DNA of 64,000 nucleotides from contig NZ_JBHZAH010000003.1 of the NCBI RefSeq assembly GCF_042754225.1, forward strand, positions 1 through 64,000, read 5' to 3'. The translations under genes were made by a program, and so were the position numbers. Below are positions 25,558 through 34,609 of this stretch, in pieces. The DNA comes from Rhodococcus_G sp042754225 (lineage in GTDB: Bacteria > Actinomycetota > Actinomycetes > Mycobacteriales > Mycobacteriaceae). The stretch's first letter is position 1, and every line of letters starts with the position of its first letter. Below the pieces are notes generated by a model, which did not search any database, was not told where the DNA came from, and saw only the letters and a program-made list of their open reading frames with translations.

Positions 25558-26955
25558 TCACCACCGCGCTGCCGCCGCGAACACGCCCTTCGGATCGACG
25601 CGATCACGAATCGCGGCCAGCCGCCGACGAGCCTCCGGATCCCAGGTGGCCCGGACCCGGCCGGCCGGCTCCCCCGTCGCCCCACCGGCGAAGTTCATCA
25701 GTGCTCCGCCGGTCCCCCACGGCTCCATCGCGGCCAGCACCGACTCCAGTGCCCCCGGAACCGCCTCGGCGATCGGCGGGACCAGCATTCCGACGGTGAA
25801 CAGGCTGAACGCGGCCTCGCGACCCGCGACCGCGTTCGGCACCTCGGCGTCGCGGCCCAGAGCGCCGCCCATCGCCCGGATCTCCGCGAGCACCAACGGC
25901 AGTCCAGCCTCCGGCCCGACCGTAGCGAGGAACTCGTCGATCGCCTCGACCGGCAGCTCGCGCAGCAGCATCGCACGCTCGACACCCGGCATCGGCTCCG
26001 TCGGGTCGGCGTGGATCGATCCGAGGTCGGCGTACATGATCTCGGTGACCGTATCGACGATCGGCCTCGCCACGCCGCGCATCGGTGCGAGCAGCGCCTC
26101 TCCGTCCTCGGTGTCGCTCAGGTGCGCGAAGCGCAGGTGCAGCACCGTTCTGCCGCGCAGCGGCTCCGGAATCGCGGGCAGCGGGGGGAAGTTCACCACC
26201 GCGACGGACGAGGTCACCGACTCCGGCATCTGGTGCACCCAGTCACGCCAGCCGTGCAGGACCCGCGGCGCGTCGAGGTAGTCGAAGAACATCCCACCGG
26301 CGTGCAGGGTCTGAATCTCGAAGAGCCGGAAGGTGATCTGGGTGGCGATGCCGAACGCACCACCGGCTCCCCGCAGAGCCCAGAACAGATCGGGGTCGTC
26401 GCTCGCACCGACCCTGCGCAACTGACCGTCCGCGGTGACCACCTCGATCTCGACGACATGGTCGGCAGCGAAACCGAGCGTCCGCGCCACCGGGCCGATG
26501 CCACCGCCGAGGGTGTACCCGACCACCCCGACTCCCGGCGCAGACCCGCAGGCCCCGCCGAGCCCGTGCGGCGCGGCCGCGTCGAGCACCTGCTGCCAGC
26601 GCGCACCCGCCCCGACCGTTGCGGTGCGGGCCTGCGGGTCGACCACGACCGAGTCGAGGAGTCGGGTGTTGATCAGTATCGACTCCGGGCCTACGGCGGC
26701 AGCGCCGTGCCCGGTCGCCTGCACGGCCACCGTCAACCCCGCTTCGGCTGCGATCCCGACCGCCGTCGCCACGTCTGCGGCGCTGGACGCGACCACCACG
26801 GCGGCGGGCCTGTGCACGGTCGCGGAGTTGAACGACGCGACGGACATGTCGTATCCGGGGTCGCCGGGGGCGTGGACCGGCCCGGCCGTCGCGGCGTCGA
26901 GGCGTTCGACGATCGCCGGCAGGACTGGCGAGGATTCTTCGATGCTGGTGGACAT
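25558..26955 (-). CDS. FAD-dependent oxidoreductase, berberine-bridge-enzyme type
   Basis: The 465-residue protein has a PCMH-type FAD domain (about 35-205) with VAVQATGHGAAAVG, whose His is the likely covalent FAD site, and VGVVGYTLGGGIGPVARTLGFAADHV. The second covalent Cys of bicovalent members seems to be absent. The C-terminal BBE segment (about 420-460, RVRATWDPEARRRLAAIRDRVDPKGVF) is present. These enzymes oxidise alcohols, sugars or secondary metabolites. AAGGAA precedes the ATG. It lies 63 bases downstream of the AfsR-like regulator in the same direction, which may control it. Confidence 0.88.
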   Translation of the reverse strand: MSTSIEESSPVLPAIVERLDAATAGPVHAPGDPGYDMSVASFNSATVHRPAAVVVASSAADVATAVGIAAEAGLTVAVQATGHGAAAVGPESILINTRLLDSVVVDPQARTATVGAGARWQQVLDAAAPHGLGGACGSAPGVGVVGYTLGGGIGPVARTLGFAADHVVEIEVVTADGQLRRVGASDDPDLFWALRGAGGAFGIATQITFRLFEIQTLHAGGMFFDYLDAPRVLHGWRDWVHQMPESVTSSVAVVNFPPLPAIPEPLRGRTVLHLRFAHLSDTEDGEALLAPMRGVARPIVDTVTEIMYADLGSIHADPTEPMPGVERAMLLRELPVEAIDEFLATVGPEAGLPLVLAEIRAMGGALGRDAEVPNAVAGREAAFSLFTVGMLVPPIAEAVPGALESVLAAMEPWGTGGALMNFAGGATGEPAGRVRATWDPEARRRLAAIRDRVDPKGVFAAAARW

Positions 26956-27018
26956 GGGCCATTCCTTCGTCTGTCGGAACTGTCCACCGCAGCAGACCCG
27001 TACCCACTTACCGTTCTC

Positions 27019-29844
27019 TTACGGCGCGCGTGGCACCCACCGTTCCAGCAGGTCGGAGAGCATCGCGTTGATCTGCGCGCGACCGAGTTCCGCCCCGACC
27101 GCGGTGTGCCGCCGGTAGTCCTCGACGGTGAGCGCGTCCCGCACCGCGGCCGCCTCCCGCGGCCCGTCCACCGGGTCCATCCGCTCGGGTAGGAATCCGA
27201 TCCGGCTCCCCTGCGCGTGGACCGCGCCCGCGAGGACGGCCGCTTCGACCGGGCGACCCGCCCCGGCCAGCACCGCGGCGGCCGTGTGGATCAGGACCAG
27301 CCAGGACGTCACGTCGCCGTCGACCTCGAGCACCGCCTGCATGTCGCGCGCCGAGGACATCGCCGACTCCAGGTCGCCGACGTCCATCGCCGACTTCATC
27401 ATCGCCCAGATCGACGATCCGACGGCCCACCGGTTGCCGATCCGATCGGCAATCGCGATCGAGGTCGCGAGCGCCGCCCGCGCCTCGGCCGGGCGACCGC
27501 TCGTTCGCAGCACCATGCCGAGCACCAACCTGGCGTCCGCCTCCGCGAAGTCCGAGCCCAGGTCGCGGGCGCGTTCGGCGCTGCGGCGGACGATGTCGAG
27601 TCCCTCGTCGTGGGCGCCGTCCATCGACAGGAAGTAGCCGAGCCACGCCGTCAGGCGGGCGGCCTCGGCGGCATCGCCCGACACTTCCCAGGCGTCGGCC
27701 GCCGACCTCGCGGCCCGGGCCGCGCCCGCCCGGTCCCCGGTGAGATAGGTCAGCGACGCAATCCCCGACTGCGCGCGGGCGAGGAACCTGGGTTCGGGGG
27801 CCCGCCTGCCGGCCGCCACCGCGTCGAGCGCGGCGGTGAGGAATCCGAGTCCCTCGCCGATGCGGCCCATCCGATACCAGAACCAGTACAGCCCGCCCGA
27901 GAGTTCGAGGGCGTAGTGCGCGTCGCCGACCGCCAGCGCGGACACGAGCGCGGCCCGGTGCTCGGCCTGATCGTCCGACAGCTCACGCATGATCGCCGCG
28001 GAGTGGGTTCCGTACAGCGCCGCGTGGGCGGCGTTCACCCGCGCCAGCACGTGCACCCGGTGCGCGGCCTCGCTCCGGGCCCGCTCGGCGGGCGCCGCCT
28101 TGTCGAGCGCAAATGCCCTGATGGTCTGCAGCATTCGATAGCGCCGCGGCGAGGTACCGGGCAACACCACCAGCAGCGACCGCCGCACCAGTGCGGTCAG
28201 CGGCGCCACCACGGCGACGGCGGTCGCGGCCCCGCTCATCGCGGCGGCGCCCGAGAGGTCGAAACCCTCCGCGAACACGGCCACCCGGCGCAGCAACTCC
28301 GACTGCTCGTCGTCGAGAAGTCGGTAGCTCCATTCGATGGTGTCGGCCAGGCCGCGCTGTCTCGGTGGGGCGCTGCGTGACCCACCCTGCAGCAGCGTGA
28401 ACCGGTCGCCCAGCCCGTCCGCGATCTGACGCTCCGAGAGCACGCGCAGTTGCGCGGTCGCGAGTTCGATGCCGAGCGGCATCCCGTCGAGTTCCGCGCA
28501 GATCGTCCGCACCGCATCGCCGTTCGCCTCGCCGAGCGTCCAGCCTGGAACCACGCCGGCTGCCCGCACCGCGAAGAGGTCGACCGCGGCGTCGGGCTCC
28601 ATCGGCGAAACCTCTTGCAGCACTTCCCCGTCCACGTCGAGCGGCTCGCGGCTGGTGGCGAGCACCCGAACCCGCGGGCAGCGATCCAGGAGAACGGTCA
28701 CCACCCGGGCCGCCTCGGCGACGACGTGCTCGCAGTTGTCGAAGATCACCAGCATCTCTCGGGAGGAGAGCACGCCCGCGAGGTGCTCGACCGTGCCGAC
28801 GCCGGGCAGTCCCAGCGCAGCGGCCGTGGCGGACACGAGCAGCGCGCCGTCGGTCAGAGCGCCCAGGTCCACCAGCCACGGACCGTCCGCGTCCGCCCGG
28901 ATGCGGCACACCTCGACCGCCAGCCGCGTCTTGCCCACCCCACCGGGCCCCACGAGGGTGACCAGCGGACGATCGTCGAGGAGGGCGGTCACCGCCTCGA
29001 CCTCGGCAGCGCGCCCGACGAATCGGGTGCGCGGGACCGGTAATTTCGTCGCGCGTGGCACCTCGAGGCGCAGCGCCTCGCGCACGGGGTGCAGCGCGTC
29101 GTCCTGGGTCAGAACCGCGACCTCCAGTTCCCGCAGTCCGATGCCCGGGTCGATACCGAGTTCCTCGTCGAGGATCGCCCGTACCCGGCGCAGCGCGCCC
29201 AGCGCGTCGGACTGCCTGCCGCCGCGGTAGAGCGAGAGCACCAGCAGCTCCCACGCGCGTTCGTCCAGCGGGTGCTCCGCGACGACGGCCTCGGCGTCGG
29301 CGGTCACCTCAGCGAACCGGCCTCGGGAAAGCTCCACGGCCAGTAGGGACTTGCGGGCCGTCAGCCGCACCTCGGCGAGCCTCGCGACTTCCGGCATCGC
29401 GAACTCGGCGCCCGCGATGTCGGCGTACGCGGACCCGCGCCACAGCGCGAGTGCCTCCCGATAGCAGCGGGCAGCGTCGTCCGCCGTGGCCTCGGACCCG
29501 CGGCGGACCAGGTCCTCGAATCTCGTCGCGTCGACCCGCTCCCGGTCGACGGCCAGCACGTAGCGATTGCCCTCGCGGACCAGTACACCGTCGGTGCGCC
29601 GGGCCCGCTGCGGGCTCAGCGCGTCCCGCAGCTTCGAGATCGCGACGTGGAGTGAACTGAGCTTGGGCTCGGCGAGGTCGTGCCACACCTGGCCGAGCAG
29701 CCGCTCGGCGGAAACCGACTGCGGGTACGCGAGGACGAGGGCCGCGAACAGGGCTCGCTGGCGCGCACCGCCGAGATCGAGCTGCCGCCCTCCCCGGACG
29801 GCGGAAACCGGTCCGAGCACCCGCAGTTCGAGGCCGTCCCGCAT
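27019..29844 (-). CDS. AfsR/SARP-type transcriptional regulator with BTAD and NTPase domains
   Basis: The 941-residue protein has an N-terminal winged-helix DNA-binding region (ELRVLGPVSAVRGGRQLDLGGARQRALFAALV), a BTAD domain (about 95-245), a STAND/NB-ARC NTPase (Walker A GPGGVGKT, Walker B LVIFDNCEHV) and a long helical-repeat C-terminus. Such proteins act as cytoplasmic activators of secondary-metabolism or stress genes. GGGGAG lies 5 bases before the ATG; a GTG two codons upstream is an alternative. It is divergent from the secreted lipase (132 bases between starts) and precedes the FAD oxidoreductase, so both are candidate targets. Confidence 0.88.
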   Translation of the reverse strand: MRDGLELRVLGPVSAVRGGRQLDLGGARQRALFAALVLAYPQSVSAERLLGQVWHDLAEPKLSSLHVAISKLRDALSPQRARRTDGVLVREGNRYVLAVDRERVDATRFEDLVRRGSEATADDAARCYREALALWRGSAYADIAGAEFAMPEVARLAEVRLTARKSLLAVELSRGRFAEVTADAEAVVAEHPLDERAWELLVLSLYRGGRQSDALGALRRVRAILDEELGIDPGIGLRELEVAVLTQDDALHPVREALRLEVPRATKLPVPRTRFVGRAAEVEAVTALLDDRPLVTLVGPGGVGKTRLAVEVCRIRADADGPWLVDLGALTDGALLVSATAAALGLPGVGTVEHLAGVLSSREMLVIFDNCEHVVAEAARVVTVLLDRCPRVRVLATSREPLDVDGEVLQEVSPMEPDAAVDLFAVRAAGVVPGWTLGEANGDAVRTICAELDGMPLGIELATAQLRVLSERQIADGLGDRFTLLQGGSRSAPPRQRGLADTIEWSYRLLDDEQSELLRRVAVFAEGFDLSGAAAMSGAATAVAVVAPLTALVRRSLLVVLPGTSPRRYRMLQTIRAFALDKAAPAERARSEAAHRVHVLARVNAAHAALYGTHSAAIMRELSDDQAEHRAALVSALAVGDAHYALELSGGLYWFWYRMGRIGEGLGFLTAALDAVAAGRRAPEPRFLARAQSGIASLTYLTGDRAGAARAARSAADAWEVSGDAAEAARLTAWLGYFLSMDGAHDEGLDIVRRSAERARDLGSDFAEADARLVLGMVLRTSGRPAEARAALATSIAIADRIGNRWAVGSSIWAMMKSAMDVGDLESAMSSARDMQAVLEVDGDVTSWLVLIHTAAAVLAGAGRPVEAAVLAGAVHAQGSRIGFLPERMDPVDGPREAAAVRDALTVEDYRRHTAVGAELGRAQINAMLSDLLERWVPRAP

Positions 29845-29976
29845 GTCCACTCCCCGTCCCCCACCACTACCGTTGTGCGCCACACGGTACCGAACCTCGC
29901 GCTTGCCAGATATCGACCTGGCATCGGTTCTGCAAACGCGCCGGGCACCCGACCCCGGCTGAGCTACGTTCGGCGA

Positions 29977-31137
29977 ATGAGGCGGCGGGGGTACCTGCAA
30001 TCGATTGTGGCGACGGCGATCTCTGCGACGGTGGTGGTGTCGGTGCCCCTGGTCGACGCCGGGTGGACGCAGGCTGCGGCAGCGCCGGCCGACAGCACGC
30101 TGCAGGCGCCGGGCGCGGTGCTCGAGTCGGCGCCGTTGCCGGCGAATCTCTCGTTACCGGGCGCAGGCACCGCGTGGCGGTTGACGTACCTCACCACCGG
30201 GCCGCGCGGCATCACACCGTCGACCGGGATGGTCTTCGTCCCGCCGGGCCGGCCCCCGGCCGGCGGCTGGCCGGTGATCGCCTGGGCCCACGGCACCATC
30301 GGGGACTCCGACTTCGACGCTCCGTCGGTCACCGGTGTCGACAACGACACCCGGGCCTATGTCAACGATTGGCTCGGTCGTGGATACGCGGTCACGGCCA
30401 CCGACTACGTCGGCCTGGGCACCGCGGGGGTGCCGCCGTACCTGGACGGCCAGGCGGCCGCGCATGCGGTGGTCGACTCGGTTCGCGCTGCCTGCGCGCT
30501 CGATCACACCCTGTCACGCAAGTGGGCGGTGGTGGGCCTTTCCGAGGGAGGTCACGCCGCGGTGTTCACCGCGCAGGCGGCCACCCGCTACGCCCCCGAA
30601 CTGGACTATCGCGGCGCCGTCGCCAACGGTGTGCCGTCGAACATCGAGACCCTCACACCACTCGCGGGTCCGTGGTTCCCGCCCTCGGGACTGTTCGCCG
30701 GACTGACCAATTTCATGACCTTCGTTCTCGCGGGAATGCGTGATGTCCACCCCGAGCTGAACGTCGACAGCTATCTCACCCCCGTCGGGCGCCGCCTCGT
30801 CGATGCGGCGCCCAATCTGCCGTACGCACAGTTCGGCAAGCTCAGTGCCAATGTGTCCGTGGCGCAGATGCTCTCTCGTTCGCTCGCCAACCCCGCCGTG
30901 CTCGCCGCGCTACGCGACTACCTCCAGGTGCCCGTCTCCGGTTTCGACCGACCCCTCTTCATCGCCCAGGGTCTGCGTGACGCCGTGGTGCCGATTCCAC
31001 TGACTCTCAAGCTCATCGCGGACATGAGGCTGGCCGGAACACACCCGGACTTCCGGGTGTACCCCGGCGATCACATCCGTACCATCTACGACGCCGAACA
31101 GGACGAGGCCCGGTTCGTCGCCGGGCTCTTTCGCTGA
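29977..31137 (+). CDS. Secreted lipase of the LIP family
   Basis: The 386-residue protein has an Arg-rich N-terminus and a hydrophobic core (about 10-35) ending near QAAAAPA, a signal peptide. The alpha/beta hydrolase shows an oxyanion region WAHGTIG, the nucleophile in GLSEGG (G-x-S-x-G) and a late His in YPGDHIRTIYD, with Asp in QGLRDAVVP. Secretory lipases of this type hydrolyse acylglycerols outside the cell. The ATG follows the regulator's divergent promoter region. It ends 10 bases before the MerR promoter. Confidence 0.88.
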   Translation: MRRRGYLQSIVATAISATVVVSVPLVDAGWTQAAAAPADSTLQAPGAVLESAPLPANLSLPGAGTAWRLTYLTTGPRGITPSTGMVFVPPGRPPAGGWPVIAWAHGTIGDSDFDAPSVTGVDNDTRAYVNDWLGRGYAVTATDYVGLGTAGVPPYLDGQAAAHAVVDSVRAACALDHTLSRKWAVVGLSEGGHAAVFTAQAATRYAPELDYRGAVANGVPSNIETLTPLAGPWFPPSGLFAGLTNFMTFVLAGMRDVHPELNVDSYLTPVGRRLVDAAPNLPYAQFGKLSANVSVAQMLSRSLANPAVLAALRDYLQVPVSGFDRPLFIAQGLRDAVVPIPLTLKLIADMRLAGTHPDFRVYPGDHIRTIYDAEQDEARFVAGLFR

Positions 31138-31145
31138 CGCGCGCC

Positions 31146-31176
31146 TTGACCTTCGGGTTACCTGAAGCTCCATGAT
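31146..31176 (+). promoter_or_regulatory. MerR-type promoter with dyad in a 19-bp spacer
   Basis: TTGACC (31146-31151) and CATGAT (31171-31176) are 19 bp apart, the over-long spacing typical of MerR-activated promoters. The spacer is centred on the dyad CTTCGGG-TTA-CCTGAAG (31151-31167), with one mismatch. Transcription would begin near 31183, at the GTG of the downstream MerR gene. Confidence 0.7.
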
Positions 31177-31183
31177 GGGCCTC

Positions 31184-32242
31184 GTGACTGACGACATGGA
31201 CAAATGGATCACGATCGGCGTTCTGGCCCGCGCGAGCGGACTCACGCCGAGCGCCCTGCGGTTCTACGACGACTGCCGACTCCTGGTACCCGCCAGGGTC
31301 GACGCGTCGTCCGGCTACCGCTACTACACCGAACAGCAACGAGCGCAGGCGGTGACGATTCGCCGCCTCCGCGAGATCGGCATGCCGATCGACGCAGTCG
31401 CGGTGGTACTCGAGGGTGACGCGGATCGAGCCGCGCGACTGCTCGACGAGCACGTCCTCGGCCTCGAACGGCGAGCTCGCGACGCCGCCGCCGTCGCGGA
31501 CGGGGTCAAGCGCGCACTCGGCGCCGCGGTGGCGGCGAGCCGCCCGGAACTGACCGGCACCCTGCTGGCCGACGCCGTCGACCAGGTGCTCCCCGCGGCC
31601 TCGCGCGACCACGCGATCCCGGTACTGCGAGGCATCCTGGTGGAGGCGGCCGGCGGATCGCTGACCTTGACCGCCACCGACCGCTACCTGCTGTCGACGC
31701 GAACCCTGGTCGTCCCGCAGCAGGCGGACGAATCGTGGTCCGTGGTGGTCGCGGCCGACGATCTCGCGAACGCGGCGTCCGCGCTGCGCGGCGAGGGCGA
31801 GGTCGAATTGACACCCACCGCGGCCGGGTTGGCGGTGCAAGCGGGCCCGAATCGGTTCGACTGCAGCGTGATCGACGACTCGTATCCGGACTACCGGGCC
31901 ATGTTGGCCGCGCTCGCACCGACCCGAACCCGCGTGATCGTGCCCCGTGTGGCGTTCCTCGACGCGCTGGACGCGATCCGCGAGACGCCGATCCTGTGCA
32001 CGGTCGGCGCAGGCGTGCTGGCGATCACCGGCGCCGACGAGCAGGACAGACAGTCGGTGCCCGCGAACGTCACCGGCCCCGAGATCGCACTCGCCTTCGA
32101 TCCGGTCACCCTCCGGCCCGCACTCCTGAGCGCGGTCGGTCCGGAACTCATGCTCGACCTCTCGCATGCCGATCAGCCGGTCGTCATCCGCTCGGCCACG
32201 GACGGGGACCTGACAACGCTGGTGATGCCGACCGCGACCTAG
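31184..32242 (+). CDS. MerR-family regulator fused to a DnaN (sliding-clamp)-like region
   Basis: Residues about 6-75 are a MerR winged helix (ITIGVLARASGLTPSALRFYDDCRLLVPARV, SSGYRYYTEQQ), followed by a short dimerisation helix. From about residue 120 the sequence looks like DNA polymerase III beta: LADAVDQVLPAASRDHAIPVLRGILVEAAGGSLTLTATDRYLLSTRTL, then FDCSVIDDSYPDYRAML, then a short second clamp-like repeat. Only about 235 residues remain, roughly two of the three clamp domains. The GTG at 31184 coincides with the predicted transcription start, so the message may be leaderless; an ATG at 31172 in the same frame overlaps the -10. It probably autoregulates. The function of the clamp part is unknown. 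Confidence 0.85.
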   Translation: MTDDMDKWITIGVLARASGLTPSALRFYDDCRLLVPARVDASSGYRYYTEQQRAQAVTIRRLREIGMPIDAVAVVLEGDADRAARLLDEHVLGLERRARDAAAVADGVKRALGAAVAASRPELTGTLLADAVDQVLPAASRDHAIPVLRGILVEAAGGSLTLTATDRYLLSTRTLVVPQQADESWSVVVAADDLANAASALRGEGEVELTPTAAGLAVQAGPNRFDCSVIDDSYPDYRAMLAALAPTRTRVIVPRVAFLDALDAIRETPILCTVGAGVLAITGADEQDRQSVPANVTGPEIALAFDPVTLRPALLSAVGPELMLDLSHADQPVVIRSATDGDLTTLVMPTAT

Positions 32243-32304
32243 AGCGTGTCTCCCAAATCCTCACCGGCGCCCCTGGCGACACGGCTGAACTCGGGAGACT
32301 CGGC

Positions 32305-33354
32305 CTAGCCCCGCGGCACCACCTCCGACAACACGGCGGGCACCGCCGTCCAGTCGGAGGTGACGACGGTCGCCGACCGCGCCGCGAGCTCCGCGACGCG
32401 CGCCCGCGCCTGAGCTTCGGTCGGAGCGACCGAGTCGATCGGCGGGGCGACGTTGTGTGCGTCGGTCATCACGAGCAGGTAGTTGTTGTCGCGGTACCAC
32501 CCGGTGTCGATGCCGCCGGCCGCGTACGCCGCCGCGTCGCCGTCGAAGATCACGAACCACGGCCGCAGCGACTGCTCGTAGCGGGCACGCGGGTCGCCGG
32601 CCTGCGCCCGGTGCACGGCGGGGAAGGCGGCGGCGCGGCCCAGCTCGTCCGCCGCCGCCAGATCACGCAGGTGGACGGCGTACTCGCGATCGGTCCAGAG
32701 GTCGTCGAGCGGGTTCGACTCCTCGACGGTGCCGGGGATCAACTCGACCACGAAGGTGCCCGCCATGGCCTCCCGGCTCGGCCAGCCGTCGGCGCGTACC
32801 GCATCGTCGAGGGTCCGACCGCCGTCGCCGACGAGGGTCGCCGGACGGAACAGTGCGTCGCCGAGCCGATTTCCGAGGAGGCGGTCCAGATCGACTGGGC
32901 CACGAGCGAAACCGGCGGAGAAGCCGTCCTTGAGCTCGAGTTTGACCACGATCGGCCGGTGGCCGGGGTTCGCGTCGTGCCACGTCCGAAGGTCCGACAG
33001 GCAGTCACCGAGCCCCTGATCCGGGTTGACCGTCAGCTGCATCGACAGGGAACCGTTCGAGCAATTGCTGTCGCTGCCAACCGGATTACTGTGCGACACC
33101 CGCCACCCCGGACCCGAACCGTTGGTCCAGACGTCGATCTCGATCAGCGAGGAACCGGCATCGAGTGCGTCGGTGAGCCGGCCGTACTTGGACCGCTCGT
33201 AGGTGTTGTGCAGTCCGACCGACGTCGTCGCGGCGAATCCGGCGGCCGGCGGCCGGCCGGCATCGGCGTGCGCCGCAACCGGCGACACGGAGAGGACGAG
33301 GCCGGCGAGCACCGACGCGGCGGTGGCCCTCCCGACCGGTCGGGAGCGATTCAC
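32305..33354 (-). CDS. Secreted PI-PLC-like phosphodiesterase
   Basis: The 349-residue protein has a signal peptide (1-27, ATAASVLAGLVLSVSPVAAHA) and a phosphatidylinositol-specific phospholipase C fold of the calcium-dependent bacterial type: SVGLHNTYE (catalytic His), LIEIDVWTN (metal acids), WRVSHSNPVG (second His), PIVVKLELKDGF. It should cleave phosphoinositol or a related phosphodiester outside the cell. The GTG at 33354 gives the best signal peptide; an ATG further upstream gives a longer N-terminus with no clear role. It converges on the MerR fusion. Confidence 0.85.
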   Translation of the reverse strand: MNRSRPVGRATAASVLAGLVLSVSPVAAHADAGRPPAAGFAATTSVGLHNTYERSKYGRLTDALDAGSSLIEIDVWTNGSGPGWRVSHSNPVGSDSNCSNGSLSMQLTVNPDQGLGDCLSDLRTWHDANPGHRPIVVKLELKDGFSAGFARGPVDLDRLLGNRLGDALFRPATLVGDGGRTLDDAVRADGWPSREAMAGTFVVELIPGTVEESNPLDDLWTDREYAVHLRDLAAADELGRAAAFPAVHRAQAGDPRARYEQSLRPWFVIFDGDAAAYAAGGIDTGWYRDNNYLLVMTDAHNVAPPIDSVAPTEAQARARVAELAARSATVVTSDWTAVPAVLSEVVPRG

Positions 33355-33475
33355 GGCAGCCGCCTCGAGCTCGAGTGTGGGTGTATTCGGCTGGAGTGTA
33401 CGAGCATTCGCCCCCGACGGGGAGCCGAATCGCCGCATTCCGGTCAGCCGGTCGGCCCCGTCCGTGCGTGTTCCG

Positions 33476-34459
33476 TCAGGCCCCGATCGCACCCTTCATC
33501 ATCGGGAGCATCGCCCACAGCTGGTCCTGCCAGTACGGCCAGGCGTGGATGCCCGCAGGCGGGAAATCGAAGTGCGCGGTGTCGATTCCCATCGTGAGCA
33601 GTCGGACCTGGAACGCGCGGGTCTGCGCGAGGGAGAGCGCCTCGAGGCCCATCCCGGTCGCGGTGTCGAGGTAGTCGATCGGGTACACCGGCCGGGTCTG
33701 CGGCCCGGGCAGACCACTGCCCGCGGACACCCACATCGGCAGCCCGCGCAGACCCTCCGCCTGGACGAAGGGGTCGTGCACGAGCCAGGCGGGATCCCAC
33801 GGCGGGCCCCACATGCAATCCGAGTTGTACAGCCCGGCATCGAGCATCGCGATGCGGATCGCCTCCCGCATGCCCGGCGCCGAGAGATTGAGGTAGCCGG
33901 ACATGGTGCCCGCGAAGGTGAACTGGTTGCGGTGGTGGGCGGCCAGGATCAGCGCCGCGTTGCCGCCCATCGACAGCCCGACCACCGCGTTGCTCGACCG
34001 GCTGATGCCGTAGTTCCGCGCGAGGTGGTCCGGCAGGTTGTTCGTGAGGAACGACTCCCAGGTGTAGGTGTAGGGCTGATTGGTGAAGTTGTTCGGGAAG
34101 TACCAGTCGCTGTAGAAGCTCGACTCCCCGCCGACCGGTTCGATGACGTTGACGCCGTGGTCGGACAGCCACGCGGCGTTCGTCTCGTGCTCCCAGCCGC
34201 TGACGTCGTCGGTCGCCCGGAGGCCGTCGAGGAGGTACACGGCGCGATTGCTGCCGTTGTTCGCCAGCCACATGCGGACCTTGATGTGCCCGACTCCACC
34301 GGGGGCGGGCACCCAGTCCTCGTGGAAACGGTCGTACGGGTTCGCGGCCGCCGTGCCGGCGGTGCCGAGCGCGATCCCCATCGGCACGACCACGACCGCG
34401 ACGAGCAGCAGTACCGCCGACCGCAGTCGGCCCGGTCCGGACAACGAGGCGGCACGCAT
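33476..34459 (-). CDS. Antigen 85-type mycolyltransferase
   Basis: This esterase-fold enzyme transfers mycolic acids to arabinogalactan or trehalose in the cell envelope. The 327-residue protein has a signal peptide (about 1-40, LLLVAVVVVPMGIALGTAGTAAA), the VYLLDGLRA motif, the nucleophile in VVGLSMGGNAAL (G-x-S-x-G), and the catalytic His in GIHAWPYWQDQLW, as in Ag85. The ATG has GGAGGT 7 bases upstream. It is a strong marker that the organism makes mycolic acids. It lies upstream of the PI-PLC gene on the same strand. Confidence 0.93.
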   Translation of the reverse strand: MRAASLSGPGRLRSAVLLLVAVVVVPMGIALGTAGTAAANPYDRFHEDWVPAPGGVGHIKVRMWLANNGSNRAVYLLDGLRATDDVSGWEHETNAAWLSDHGVNVIEPVGGESSFYSDWYFPNNFTNQPYTYTWESFLTNNLPDHLARNYGISRSSNAVVGLSMGGNAALILAAHHRNQFTFAGTMSGYLNLSAPGMREAIRIAMLDAGLYNSDCMWGPPWDPAWLVHDPFVQAEGLRGLPMWVSAGSGLPGPQTRPVYPIDYLDTATGMGLEALSLAQTRAFQVRLLTMGIDTAHFDFPPAGIHAWPYWQDQLWAMLPMMKGAIGA

Positions 34460-34609
34460 CAGATCGACCTCCGTCACACCCGTAACATGAGTCACACTGT
34501 GACTTCCACGGTATTCCCGAAGCCCCGCCCGCACAGAGTCCCTGCGGAATCGTTATGCGCCGAGGTCGCGAGGCCTGGAGGGTCGTCCGGCCGTGATCCG
34601 CGCCCTCGT

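Noticed and set aside
32243..32304. Inverted GTCTCCC/GGGAGAC arms, considered as an IS end or terminator
   Set aside because: The arms are 38 bases apart and no transposase or paired end is present; a terminator for the convergent genes is possible but weak.
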